Below, in pieces: positions 24,538 through 34,248 of a stretch of 64,000 bases of DNA. Source of the stretch: Ignavibacteria bacterium (GTDB lineage: Bacteria > Bacteroidota > Ignavibacteria > Tepidaquicellales > Tepidaquicellaceae). The stretch is taken from NCBI GenBank assembly GCA_041649015.1, contig JBAZNU010000001.1, positions 558,001-622,000 of the forward strand, written 5' to 3'. The notes under the pieces were generated by a model that ran no database searches, had not been told where the DNA came from, and was given only the letters and a program-made list of their open reading frames with translations. The position numbers and the translations under genes were made by a program. Position 1 is the stretch's first letter, and every line of letters begins with the position of its first letter.

Positions 24538-25539
24538 TCAGTCTGCGAGCGTTGCGACAAGAACCGCTTTTATAGTGTGCATTCTGTTTTCGGCTTCATC
24601 GAATACTACAGATGCTTCCGATTCAAAAACATCTTCGGTTACTTCGAGACCGTCGAGTTTATACTTCTGATAAATTTCTTCACCGACTGTAGTTTCCCTG
24701 TTATGGAATGCGGGCAGGCAATGCAGGAACTTAGTATTTTTGTTGTCTGTCTTTGCCATTAGTTTTGAATTAACCTGATAAGGTTTCAGCAGTTTAATTC
24801 TTTCCGCCCATTTATCGGCTGCCTCACCCATTGACAACCAGACATCGGTATAGATAAAATCAACGCCTTTTACTGCTTTAGATGGATCGTCTGTAATCAT
24901 AAGCTTTCCACCGGATTTCTTCGCAAATTCTTTTGCCATATCCTGAACTTCTTTATCGGGCCAGAGGGATTTTGGTCCACAGATTCTTACGTCCATTCCC
25001 ATTATACATCCGTCAACGGTAAGTGTATTACCCATATTAGAGCGCGTATCGCCAATATAGCAATAGCTAATTTTATTTAATGGTTTATCAGAGTGTTCCT
25101 GCATAGTAAGAAAATCGGCAAGAGCCTGAGTGGGGTGCCACTCGTCTGTGAGTCCGTTATACACCGGCACTCCAGCATATTCGGCAAGTTCTTCAACAAT
25201 TTTCTGTCCATAGCCGCGGTATTCGATAGCGTCATACATTCTGCCAAGAACGCGTGCAGTATCTTTCATTGATTCCTTTTGGCCTATTTGAGAGCCCGAA
25301 GGACCGAGGTAAGTAACCTGAGCGCCCTGATCAAAGGCAGCGACCTCAAAAGCACAGCGGGTGCGGGTTGAGGATTTTTCAAAAATGAGTGCAATGTTTT
25401 TTCCTTTTAAATGCTGCTGCTCTGTTTTTGCATACTTTGCTCTTTTCAAATCCCGAGAAAGATCGAGAAGAAAATTAATTTCTTTCTGAGAAAAGTCTGC
25501 AAGTTTGAGCAGATGTCTGTTTCTTAAATTAAACGGCAT
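24538..25539 (-). CDS. argF: Ornithine carbamoyltransferase
   Basis: A 333-residue cytoplasmic enzyme joining carbamoyl phosphate and ornithine to citrulline in arginine synthesis (or the reverse in catabolism). The carbamoyl-phosphate motif STRTR is at 57-61 and HPTQ at 135-138. The ornithine-binding DVWLSMG is near 232-238, and HCLP (273-276) holds the catalytic Cys. The length and the specific residues match OTCase rather than aspartate or acetylornithine transcarbamylase. No other arginine genes are nearby. The long upstream gap is repeat-filled and shows no clear ARG box. Confidence 0.96.
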   Translation of the reverse strand: MPFNLRNRHLLKLADFSQKEINFLLDLSRDLKRAKYAKTEQQHLKGKNIALIFEKSSTRTRCAFEVAAFDQGAQVTYLGPSGSQIGQKESMKDTARVLGRMYDAIEYRGYGQKIVEELAEYAGVPVYNGLTDEWHPTQALADFLTMQEHSDKPLNKISYCYIGDTRSNMGNTLTVDGCIMGMDVRICGPKSLWPDKEVQDMAKEFAKKSGGKLMITDDPSKAVKGVDFIYTDVWLSMGEAADKWAERIKLLKPYQVNSKLMAKTDNKNTKFLHCLPAFHNRETTVGEEIYQKYKLDGLEVTEDVFESEASVVFDEAENRMHTIKAVLVATLAD

Positions 25540-26725
25540 AAAATATATTTGATTAATAAAATTGATTTTGACAAGAGTACAAATATAAGAATATAAAAGC
25601 GCGTATTAAAGGGAGAAGACAGAGCGGCAAACTTTAATCCGTGATCAGGAGTCTGTAATCAGTAAATTCGACACAGGGAAACTATGACATTAATTCCCCC
25701 AAAGCCTGCCTATTCAGACTAAGAGTACTCAGTTTTCAAAAATCAGTGGTTGGGGGATATTTTTCGAGGCCAATTTGAGTACAATTGGAGTACAAGGAGA
25801 GCGCAAGATTAAGAAAAAACGAAAGTTCGATTTTTGAGCATTTTCGGGGATTTAAAACTTAAAAAATAACAGAAAAATTTTATTACCATATTTTACTTAC
25901 TCCTTTCATTAATAATCACAACAAAAACCAAAACTTGGACACGGAGTATTTTTGTCGATTTTTTTGTACGGGATATAAGAGACAGAAAATACAGGGAATT
26001 ATTTAAAGAAAAAGATTTTTTTAAGGAGAAAAATATTTTTAAAATGAGAATTTTCGTGGCACAATTTCGAAAAATGTTGTGATTAATAATGAAGGGAGCA
26101 TGTTGGTTGATGGTTGTTAGGGCATAGCTGATAGGAGAGAAAAAATGTATTACCACCAAAACACCAAAAGAACAGTAAATAGCTGATAGCCCCGACCGCA
26201 AGGAAGCGTTTAAGGAAGAAAGAAACTTGTGATACATAATTGGACACTGATTGGCACGGATATGACGGAATGACATTGATTTTATTTTTGGGGAAGAATT
26301 TTCAACCGCTAAGGTCGCAAAGGAGGCAAGGAAGAACTAGTTAACTTGATAAGATTCCCGCTAAGAGCACGCGGGAATGACACGTGGGGGGATGATAAAA
26401 GAATAACCAGTTAGCAATATTTTAACTTACTTAAATGAATTTAATACATAGCAAATTATTGTCGTGTACATAGATTAACGAAGGAGGCTAAAATATGCAC
26501 TTGATTTTTATTGAATAATTAATAAAATTTATATAATTATATAGCGTTGAGTTTCCTATCGAACGTAAGATAAAATAAAAAGGGGGAATAGATTTTATCT
26601 ATAATATTATTAGGATTATTAGCGTTGATGGTTCATCGCAATACATCACATCACCTTGTTTATAAGTAAAATGAAACTAAATTTAACTACTTTCATTCGG
26701 CTTATTATTAAACAATACATCTCGT
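25540..26725. other. 1.2-kb intergenic region made of scraps of short dispersed repeats
   Basis: No credible gene is seen. The region holds fragments of words common in bacterial intergenic DNA: AGCTGATAG twice (about 26126 and 26181), ACCACCAAAACACCAAAAG near 26152, CGCTAAGGTCGCAAAGG near 26306 and GGACACGGA/GGCACGGAT scraps near 25937 and 26253. An inverted repeat ATTCCCGC...GCGGGAAT lies near 26354-26378. Near its right end is a tiny ORF with a strong ribosome-binding site (26495-26518). The promoters of argF (left end) and of the T9SS cargo gene (right end) should lie here. Confidence 0.6.
26495..26518 (+). CDS. Possible 7-codon leader peptide with a strong Shine-Dalgarno
   Basis: AAGGAGG at 26481-26487 stands 7 bases before an ATG that opens a 7-codon frame (MHLIFIE) ending in TAA. 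The site is among the best ribosome-binding sites in the window. It lies about 210 bases before the T9SS cargo gene at 26726. It could be a translated leader, or a decayed start of a lost gene. Confidence 0.25.
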   Translation: MHLIFIE

Positions 26726-28840
26726 ATGCTTAAACAAATCAACAAAAAAAACAATAAGGGGATTTCTCCGTTACGATGCTCCTGCGTTGCTATGTTAATT
26801 ATAATCTGTTGTCTATTGTCCTTTGCACGGCGTTGCGAAGCACAATGGGTGCAGGTAAACACCGGCATAGAAGGCGCAAGCATCAAAAAAGTTACCGCTG
26901 ATGGCAACAATCTGTTTGCGCCAACGGGGGGAGGTTTGTTTTATTCTTCAAACAACGGTATCGACTGGATTATACTAAAAAACGGGATTACAAATTTCAA
27001 CGTCTCCTCGGTTGCCATAACCGGCAATAAGGTATATATAGGCACTTACGGCGGGGGGGTTTTTCGTTCAACGGATTATGGATTAAGCTGGACACAGGTA
27101 AATACCGGCATGACAAGCGTTATTGTTGAATCAATATCTGCAACAGGAAACTATGTTTATGCGGGAACATTGTCGGAAATATTCCGCTCAACTAACAGCG
27201 GAGACAATTGGGAATTATTAAACGAAGCGCCTGCCGGAACTATAAATTCCATAATAGCTTATGACAGTATTGTTTTTGCTTCGAGATCATCAAGCCACGG
27301 AATATTCCGTTCAACGAATTACGGAATGAACTGGATAGACTGTTCTCTTTGGGCTTATTATCTGAGCAAATGCGGTAATTACGTGTACGCAACAACAGCA
27401 TCAACAATTTTTGAATCCGCCGATAATGGCGGGACGTGGACAGACATTATTGGTGATATGCCTGAATATGATGTAAGAGAAATCGCAAAGATTGGGGAGA
27501 CTCTGTATGCGGGGGGAACAGGCGGTGTATATCGTTCCACAAATCATGGGATGAACTGGACGGCGTTTAATACCGGACTTACAAACCAGAACATTAAATC
27601 TATCACATCAAACAGCACAAAAATATTCGCAGGTGCGGGCGAGGGGAGCGGAGTATTTTCAATCTCAAACAGCGGAAGCACGTGGACAGCGACAAACAGA
27701 GGTTTATACAATGTAGTAGTAAAAGACATATCGTCATACGGTAATAATCTGATAACAGCCGTACCGAATAAAGGGGTATGCATATCCACAAACGGCGGCA
27801 CCGATTGGACTGTTAAGTCAAACGGACTAACGAATAAAGACGTAAATTGTGTTGCCTCCCTTAACAATATACTGATAGCAGGAACCATTTATCCCAATCA
27901 ATCCTGGGGTGCGTATTATTCATCTGATTTCGGAAGCAATTGGGTAAACGTGAATTCCGGTCCTGTATTTTATCATTTTTTAGTTGATGGAAATAAAGTT
28001 TATGCTGCTGCAATGGGAAGCATCTCGACCTCTTCAAATAGCGGAATCAACTGGGAGTTCATTTCTCCCGGAGTAGAAATGACAAAAACCGTATGTAAAA
28101 AAGGGAACAAATTATTTAGCGGCGGATATTTTGGAATAAGTATGACCACAAATAACGGACAAACCTGGCAGCCAAGCAGCAACGGTCTTCCAGATTCTGC
28201 CGGACACCCTGTCGTTAACTTTTTGTATGCTGATTCAACCGTGGTATATGCGGGATTGAGAGACTATGGGATGTTTATGTCGTTTGACAACGGATTAAGC
28301 TGGGTTGAAAGAAATAACGGACTTCCGGATTTGACAATTAATAGAATATATAAAAGCGGAAACTATGTGTTAGCGGGAACTGCCTCGGGAGGTGTTTATG
28401 CATCCAGTAATTATGGGCTCAACTGGGAATCAAAGAACGAAGGGCTGCTGAACCTAAACATTACTTCATTCTACGAAAAGAACGGCTATATATACGTTGG
28501 AACGAGCGGGCTCGGCGTATGGAGAAGGTCAGCGGCAGAAATCGTTGGTGTACAAAGCATTACATCGAAAGTTCCTGAAAAATGCTCGTTATCGCAGAAC
28601 TATCCCAATCCGTTCAATCCGAGAACAGTAATCAGGTATCAGATATCAGAAATCAGCGAAGTCGTATTGAAAATATATGATATTAATGGAAGAGAACTTC
28701 AAACGCTCGTGAACAAAAGTCAGACACCCGGTACGTACAGCGTCACCTTCAATGGTTCGGGACTAAGCAGCGGGGTATATTTTTATAAACTTACGGCAGG
28801 CGATTTTTCAACAACAAGAAAAATGTATTTAATAAAATAA
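26726..28840 (+). CDS. Secreted beta-propeller protein with T9SS sorting domain
   Basis: A 704-residue exported protein. An N-terminal signal lies at about residues 23-40, and a start at the internal Met23 would give a more usual short signal. Residues 40-600 are about 14 propeller blades with repeated Asp-box-like motifs (FRSTDYGLSWT, FRSTNSGDNWE, YRSTNHGMNWT). The last 80 residues are a T9SS sorting domain (CSLSQNYPNPFNPRTVIRYQ, IYDINGRELQTLVN, SGVYFYKLTAG). It is expected at the cell surface or released. Ligand unknown. It carries two G-runs in its 5' part (six G near 26936, seven near 27053). First of four T9SS cargo loci in a row. Confidence 0.85.
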   Translation: MLKQINKKNNKGISPLRCSCVAMLIIICCLLSFARRCEAQWVQVNTGIEGASIKKVTADGNNLFAPTGGGLFYSSNNGIDWIILKNGITNFNVSSVAITGNKVYIGTYGGGVFRSTDYGLSWTQVNTGMTSVIVESISATGNYVYAGTLSEIFRSTNSGDNWELLNEAPAGTINSIIAYDSIVFASRSSSHGIFRSTNYGMNWIDCSLWAYYLSKCGNYVYATTASTIFESADNGGTWTDIIGDMPEYDVREIAKIGETLYAGGTGGVYRSTNHGMNWTAFNTGLTNQNIKSITSNSTKIFAGAGEGSGVFSISNSGSTWTATNRGLYNVVVKDISSYGNNLITAVPNKGVCISTNGGTDWTVKSNGLTNKDVNCVASLNNILIAGTIYPNQSWGAYYSSDFGSNWVNVNSGPVFYHFLVDGNKVYAAAMGSISTSSNSGINWEFISPGVEMTKTVCKKGNKLFSGGYFGISMTTNNGQTWQPSSNGLPDSAGHPVVNFLYADSTVVYAGLRDYGMFMSFDNGLSWVERNNGLPDLTINRIYKSGNYVLAGTASGGVYASSNYGLNWESKNEGLLNLNITSFYEKNGYIYVGTSGLGVWRRSAAEIVGVQSITSKVPEKCSLSQNYPNPFNPRTVIRYQISEISEVVLKIYDINGRELQTLVNKSQTPGTYSVTFNGSGLSSGVYFYKLTAGDFSTTRKMYLIK

Positions 28841-29007
28841 GCCGATTGAAATTTAACGTCGTATAACACAACGAAAAAGAATTAAACTGGAGTGGAGCAT
28901 AATAATCAGAGAAAATACAGGTGTGTAAAATCTGTTAAATCGAAATCAAATTAACTTATAAATAATTATTTAATAAAACTATAAAGGACACAATCTCGGG
29001 AGGATGT

Positions 29008-32000
29008 ATGAAAAAAGTACTTTATTCAGTTATTTTTCTTTTCTTAACATTTCACACACTAAGCGAATCTCTCTCTGCCAGTACAAATAGAAACAGGTTC
29101 AGATACCTGAACTTTGAGGGTGGCGGCTGGGTCACTGAAATTTATCCAGCACCATATAAAAACGTTTCTTTTCCGCCATTAAACCAATACATCCTCTACG
29201 CTCGCACTGATGTTGGAGGAATTTACAGAAGTTCTGATAACGGCGAAAACTGGACTTACATATCAAATTTCTTCTGGGAATTTGGTGCAAACGGAATCTC
29301 ACTCTCGCCTTCGGAGATGTCAGTACAAGGACTCGCAGTACATCCGGAAAATCCAAATATAATAGTTGCAGCATGCGGAAATACAGTGGAGGATGCAGCC
29401 AATTTTGTAAGTCTTTACAAAAATATACGTAAATCGACAGACGGGGGGGCAACCTGGCTCCCAATACCGGTAAACTCGATGGATGGCACGGGCATAGTAT
29501 TCAAAGGCAATAATAACGTCAACGAAGGATATGAAAAACTTGGGGGCGAATGCATAATATTCTCTCCCAACAAAGAGGGCAATACCTATCCAATGTATGC
29601 AGGCGGAGCACCCGCCCCAAGCTCTTACTCACGTCTCTATAAAAGCACGGATGAAGGTGTTACCTGGCAATGGCTGAGAAATTACCCTGAAAATAATCAC
29701 ACCATCACAAGCATTGCTATGAAAGAAGGCAGCAATCATATTTGGGTGGGAACCACAGGAGGAATGTACGTAAGCACAAATAACGGGTATACATGGTCAT
29801 CATTGTATTACGGAACAGTATTACATCATATAAAAAGAATAGTCTTGTGGGGCAGTGATGCTAACAGGATTGCCTACGTAACATTTGGAACCTTAGACTA
29901 TAACGGACAATCACAATATGGAATCGCCCGGGTATCATACAACGGAAGTTTTGCTTTTGATGAATTAACCGGTGCATTCGACTCGGGTGTAAACGAGGCA
30001 CAAAAGACCACACATTTTTCACCCATAATATTTCCGAGAAAGACAACCGACGGAACCATAGACGAAACCCACCTGATCGCAGGGCGGTACGGAAGACCCA
30101 TAAGAGAATCTCATGGTGCGATACCCGGAAATTATGGGTCATGGGGAGGATTTTATCAACAGGAATATTCTAACACACAAATAGTATTTAAGTTTAACGA
30201 ATCGGGACACAATCTTCCCGGACATCAGTTAACCACGGCTCACGAATCATTTCCTTTCACGGGTTTAAACAACATTACTCAAAATCCTCACTATCCCTCC
30301 TGCTGGTATGCGAGTGGAGGTGCGGGAGCATTCAAATCCGAAAACGTCACTATTGATAACTCCGGATATACGAGCTTTGAAACCTCCGGATGGAAATATA
30401 TCGTAAATGGAATATCAATGATCGTGGCACATGATATAAGTTTCATAAGAGATAATTCCGGAAATCAATTTGCTGCAATCCCGATAATGGACTGGGTGCT
30501 CGCCTGGAGTACAAACTATGGCAGTACATTCTCACCTCTGAATTACGACAGAAGACAGATATACTCGAACTGGTACAGCGATTACATAACCGACGCTTCA
30601 CGATGCCTGGACAACCCAGGCTACCCCGGAATTAGTTACGTCATAGGCGGAAATCCCGACATCGGTAACGGAAAGGCAATGATATTCGAGCGCAGCCAGA
30701 TGGGGTCGAATGTAATAATCACAAGAATGGATAACGTACCGCCAATACCTGCAATATACACGGATAACAACCGATTTATAACAGACGGAATAATGTTTGT
30801 TACTACAGATTGTGTGGGACCGGGAAACATCATAGTCCCCGGCGGCGCAAATAGAATTCTTATGATAGTCGGACAGAGCAGCGGGAAAATTCAACCGAAT
30901 AGTAATACATTAGGAGTGTTTTACTCTGATAATGGGGGCAAAAGCGTCACACAAAGTACATTTACGGGAGTCAGCGCCCTAAAAGGAATAACAACTGAAT
31001 CAAGATATTTACAATCTCTCCTACCGGCTGCATACAACAGTACATTGGGAGACAGGACGGTATCACAGTTCAACATTGCTTATGACAATACAAACCATAT
31101 CGTATATTTATACTTAGAAAATGGCGGTGTATTTAAATCCCAAAACAATGGTGAAACCTTCTCATTTGCAGGTTATCCGGATTACACCCAGGTTGACTAT
31201 CTTAACGAAGGCTCAATAAAATATAAAAACGGCAAACTATACCTTGCAATAAAAGGTAATTCCGCGGCTCCGCCAAACTACCGCAAAGGAGGACTATTTG
31301 TGAGTATAAACGGTGGTGCAAACTGGCAACCCACAGGAGGAGATTTTGTGGATGCGTCGCAAGTTGAAGTTGTGAACGAAAGAATTGCAGTAACAGGCAG
31401 AAGGAAAATAAACAACGTGGAAGAAAAATTCCGTTCCTTGTATATGTCAACAAATTCAGGAATGAACTGGCGTAAACTCCCCGGACTGGAATATTCACCA
31501 ATGTCCCAAACTATACCTTACATAAGGTCACTGCGTACAAGACCCTTCCCGTATGACAATGAATTATGGGTTGCAACCTCGGGACAGGGAGTAATAGTGT
31601 ACAGCGGCTTTACGAGCGGAGCCCCGATAATTGTAAATGATAATATAACGATTAACAACGAGTATTACTGCAATGAAAACATTGAGGTTGTACCGGGCGG
31701 CTGTCTGAACATAGAGGGTGGAATAAATTTTTACGTGGCAAAAGACAAGAAAATAATCGTACATGAAGGCGGTAAGCTTTCAATTAACAACGTGAATTTT
31801 TCATGTATTGACCTAAATGAAAAATGGGGAGGAATTGAAATAGAAAACTGCGATTCGACCTTATCGATACAAAACTGCCTGTTTAGCGAATCAAAACTCC
31901 CAATAAAAATCATAAACGGAGAGACTCATGCGTACAAAGAAAAGATAATCAGTAATAACACATTCAACTGCAGCAACGGAGCTGAATTTGCATTATATGC

Positions 32001-33936
32001 TGAAAACGTATATAACATCCTGATACAGGAAAATCGATTCAACATGCCGGATGGCAGCACTTCGGCTGTAGGACTTGAGATAAAGAACAGCGGAAGCTAT
32101 GCATATAAAAAAGGTAAACCCTCAATCAATATTATTAATAATACATTCACAAACGGATGTGCGTCAATGGTATTGAACAGTTATGCATCAGAACTTACTC
32201 CATTTTATATCTACGGAAACACTTTCAGCGGAAATTCTGCTCATTATAATATAATTGGCAGGATGATAACAGGAACGATAAAAAACAATAATTTCTCGTC
32301 AGTTGAAACGAATAACCCTGTATATTTTCAGCAATGCAACCCGGACATATTCGGAAATACCATAAAAGGCAGCGGAGCGTCAATTATAATGAAGGGACAC
32401 TCTTACCCGAATCTATCTCCGACAAGGACCGCGAATACATACTACTGGAACGGCGGAAAGAACAATCTGCTCTCTGTAAATGCAGGAAATATAATCATTT
32501 TAGATGCGGGTCTCCCCTTTATGAACAACGGATTAAACCAATTTGAAAAAAATTCTGACCCTCAGTATTTTCACGTATCCGGTGTATTAGACTCCACAAT
32601 TGAGACATTCTCTGCTGCGGGCAATGCATGGTGCAATACAGGGGCTAATCCCTCGACTTATCTTTACACATCGGGAAATCCTTTTGTTATAACGGATTTC
32701 AGCGGGAGTCACTCCTGCAATCAACCTTCCCAACTACAATACAGCGGCTTCATCGTAACAAACAAGGGTTTTGGGATTAACGACACTACATTTATGAGTA
32801 CGGTTACAAATTCCTACTTACCGCCAGATGAGACACTGTACTCACAGTCAGTAGTTTATGCATCAAACGGACAATCATTAGACGCTATTAATTCATATAA
32901 ATATCTGATTAACAACTATACGGAAAGCGGATATCTGAATTCAGCATTATACGAAATATTCGACTGTTATAATAGCCTTGATACAAGTTCTAATACAGTT
33001 TACAGAAACAATCTTTACAGCGATTTAAAAACATTTCTAAACGATAAAATACAAAGCGATTATTATAACTCCGAATTTATAGACGTTGCATACTATCTTA
33101 TAAACATGTGCGAAGTAAACATGGAAGAATATAATGATGCACTAACGGGATTTGAATTTATTGCTATGTTTCATCCTGACGCAACGATGCGGCTGCTTGC
33201 AAGCTGGGATTACGATGAAGTACTCGGGCTGATGGGTCAGGGCGGAGCAGAAAAGGAAATAAGCAAAGAACAGTTCAGGGAAAAAGTTCATTCAGAGATA
33301 GAAAATGCAATGAAAAACGACTCAGCAATGCGGGTTGTTAGCAGGATGTATAAACAACAAAATGAGGAAATTGATAATACTTATTCTTCTAAAACAACGA
33401 ACACTAAATTCGACAATGAAAATACCGGCAGGATAAAGACAGATAACGCGGCAAAGAAGGATAACGCATCAAAAGAAAACAGCAAACGTCCGAATATTAT
33501 GCAGCTTTCAAAAGAAGTCAGGGAAGACTTAATTCAAAGAGCGGAGGATAATTTAAGGGGTTTGAAAACCATGAATACGGAGAGTAAGATTAAGAAACAT
33601 AAAGAAGACATTCTACTCATTGCGGGTCTAACGGCAGCAAAAGAAAAGGAAAAGGAAACTATATACTTACCTTTGAGTTACGGACTTTCGCAGAATTATC
33701 CTAATCCGTTTAACCCAGTAACGAAGATAAATTACGAGATTCCGAAAGAAGGGAAAGTAAAACTTATGATATACGATGTACTCGGAAGAGAAGTAAAGAC
33801 GCTTGTAAACGAAGTGAAGCAAGCCGGTAAATATACTGTAGAATTTAACGGTCATAACTATGCGAGCGGAGTATATTTCTACAAGATAGAGGTTGGGAAA
33901 TTTACAGAGGTGAAGCGTATGGTGTTAGTAAAATGA
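29008..33936 (+). CDS. Giant T9SS cargo: GH74-like propellers, beta-helix and helical repeats
   Basis: A 1,642-residue exported protein. A strong GGGAGG precedes the ATG, and the signal peptide is residues 1-23. Residues 30-870 form sialidase/GH74-like propellers. LYARTDVGGIYRSSDNG near 65 matches the stretch of GH74 xyloglucanases holding one catalytic Asp, and IPIMDW near 493 resembles the second. Residues about 870-1240 are a right-handed beta-helix, about 1270-1420 TPR-like helices, then a polar linker and a T9SS sorting domain (SQNYPNPFNPVTKINYE). Glycan binding or cleavage is inferred. Its paralogue lies at 35923-40775. A seven-G run lies at about 29443. Confidence 0.82.
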   Translation: MKKVLYSVIFLFLTFHTLSESLSASTNRNRFRYLNFEGGGWVTEIYPAPYKNVSFPPLNQYILYARTDVGGIYRSSDNGENWTYISNFFWEFGANGISLSPSEMSVQGLAVHPENPNIIVAACGNTVEDAANFVSLYKNIRKSTDGGATWLPIPVNSMDGTGIVFKGNNNVNEGYEKLGGECIIFSPNKEGNTYPMYAGGAPAPSSYSRLYKSTDEGVTWQWLRNYPENNHTITSIAMKEGSNHIWVGTTGGMYVSTNNGYTWSSLYYGTVLHHIKRIVLWGSDANRIAYVTFGTLDYNGQSQYGIARVSYNGSFAFDELTGAFDSGVNEAQKTTHFSPIIFPRKTTDGTIDETHLIAGRYGRPIRESHGAIPGNYGSWGGFYQQEYSNTQIVFKFNESGHNLPGHQLTTAHESFPFTGLNNITQNPHYPSCWYASGGAGAFKSENVTIDNSGYTSFETSGWKYIVNGISMIVAHDISFIRDNSGNQFAAIPIMDWVLAWSTNYGSTFSPLNYDRRQIYSNWYSDYITDASRCLDNPGYPGISYVIGGNPDIGNGKAMIFERSQMGSNVIITRMDNVPPIPAIYTDNNRFITDGIMFVTTDCVGPGNIIVPGGANRILMIVGQSSGKIQPNSNTLGVFYSDNGGKSVTQSTFTGVSALKGITTESRYLQSLLPAAYNSTLGDRTVSQFNIAYDNTNHIVYLYLENGGVFKSQNNGETFSFAGYPDYTQVDYLNEGSIKYKNGKLYLAIKGNSAAPPNYRKGGLFVSINGGANWQPTGGDFVDASQVEVVNERIAVTGRRKINNVEEKFRSLYMSTNSGMNWRKLPGLEYSPMSQTIPYIRSLRTRPFPYDNELWVATSGQGVIVYSGFTSGAPIIVNDNITINNEYYCNENIEVVPGGCLNIEGGINFYVAKDKKIIVHEGGKLSINNVNFSCIDLNEKWGGIEIENCDSTLSIQNCLFSESKLPIKIINGETHAYKEKIISNNTFNCSNGAEFALYAENVYNILIQENRFNMPDGSTSAVGLEIKNSGSYAYKKGKPSINIINNTFTNGCASMVLNSYASELTPFYIYGNTFSGNSAHYNIIGRMITGTIKNNNFSSVETNNPVYFQQCNPDIFGNTIKGSGASIIMKGHSYPNLSPTRTANTYYWNGGKNNLLSVNAGNIIILDAGLPFMNNGLNQFEKNSDPQYFHVSGVLDSTIETFSAAGNAWCNTGANPSTYLYTSGNPFVITDFSGSHSCNQPSQLQYSGFIVTNKGFGINDTTFMSTVTNSYLPPDETLYSQSVVYASNGQSLDAINSYKYLINNYTESGYLNSALYEIFDCYNSLDTSSNTVYRNNLYSDLKTFLNDKIQSDYYNSEFIDVAYYLINMCEVNMEEYNDALTGFEFIAMFHPDATMRLLASWDYDEVLGLMGQGGAEKEISKEQFREKVHSEIENAMKNDSAMRVVSRMYKQQNEEIDNTYSSKTTNTKFDNENTGRIKTDNAAKKDNASKENSKRPNIMQLSKEVREDLIQRAEDNLRGLKTMNTESKIKKHKEDILLIAGLTAAKEKEKETIYLPLSYGLSQNYPNPFNPVTKINYEIPKEGKVKLMIYDVLGREVKTLVNEVKQAGKYTVEFNGHNYASGVYFYKIEVGKFTEVKRMVLVK

Positions 33937-33970
33937 TATGAAGAGAGATAATCTTTTGAATAACATTAAA

Positions 33971-33999
33971 ACAATGCCCCGTTTATGATGGGGCATTGT
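33971..33999 (+). terminator. Probable terminator after the first giant T9SS gene
   Basis: The perfect 10-bp stem ACAATGCCCC (33971-33980) pairs with GGGGCATTGT (33990-33999) around a 9-nt loop. It lies 35 bases after the stop and is followed by a T-containing AT-rich stretch. The rest of the gap to 34249 is AT-rich with nothing recognised. Confidence 0.7.
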
Positions 34000-34248
34000 A
34001 CTTTAACTTAAAAATACAAAATTGAAAGAAACGTTAGGGATTCCGATGATGGAGAATTATGGTTTTTGATATAAAATTTCGAGAATCCAATGTATGTCAT
34101 ATAAAATCTTAAAAATCTGTATGTAAGAAATTGAAGCTCCACCCTTTTAATATTTGTGTATAGAAATTAATGACGCAAAAGTTTATTTTTTCAAAAATAA
34201 AATACGAGTATGTTCTCAATATTCCCGCAGAATAAAAAATATGAAATT

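Noticed and set aside
25893..26276. 127-codon minus-strand frame in the repeat-rich gap
   Set aside because: The translation is low in complexity and made from repeat words, with no domain or start signal.
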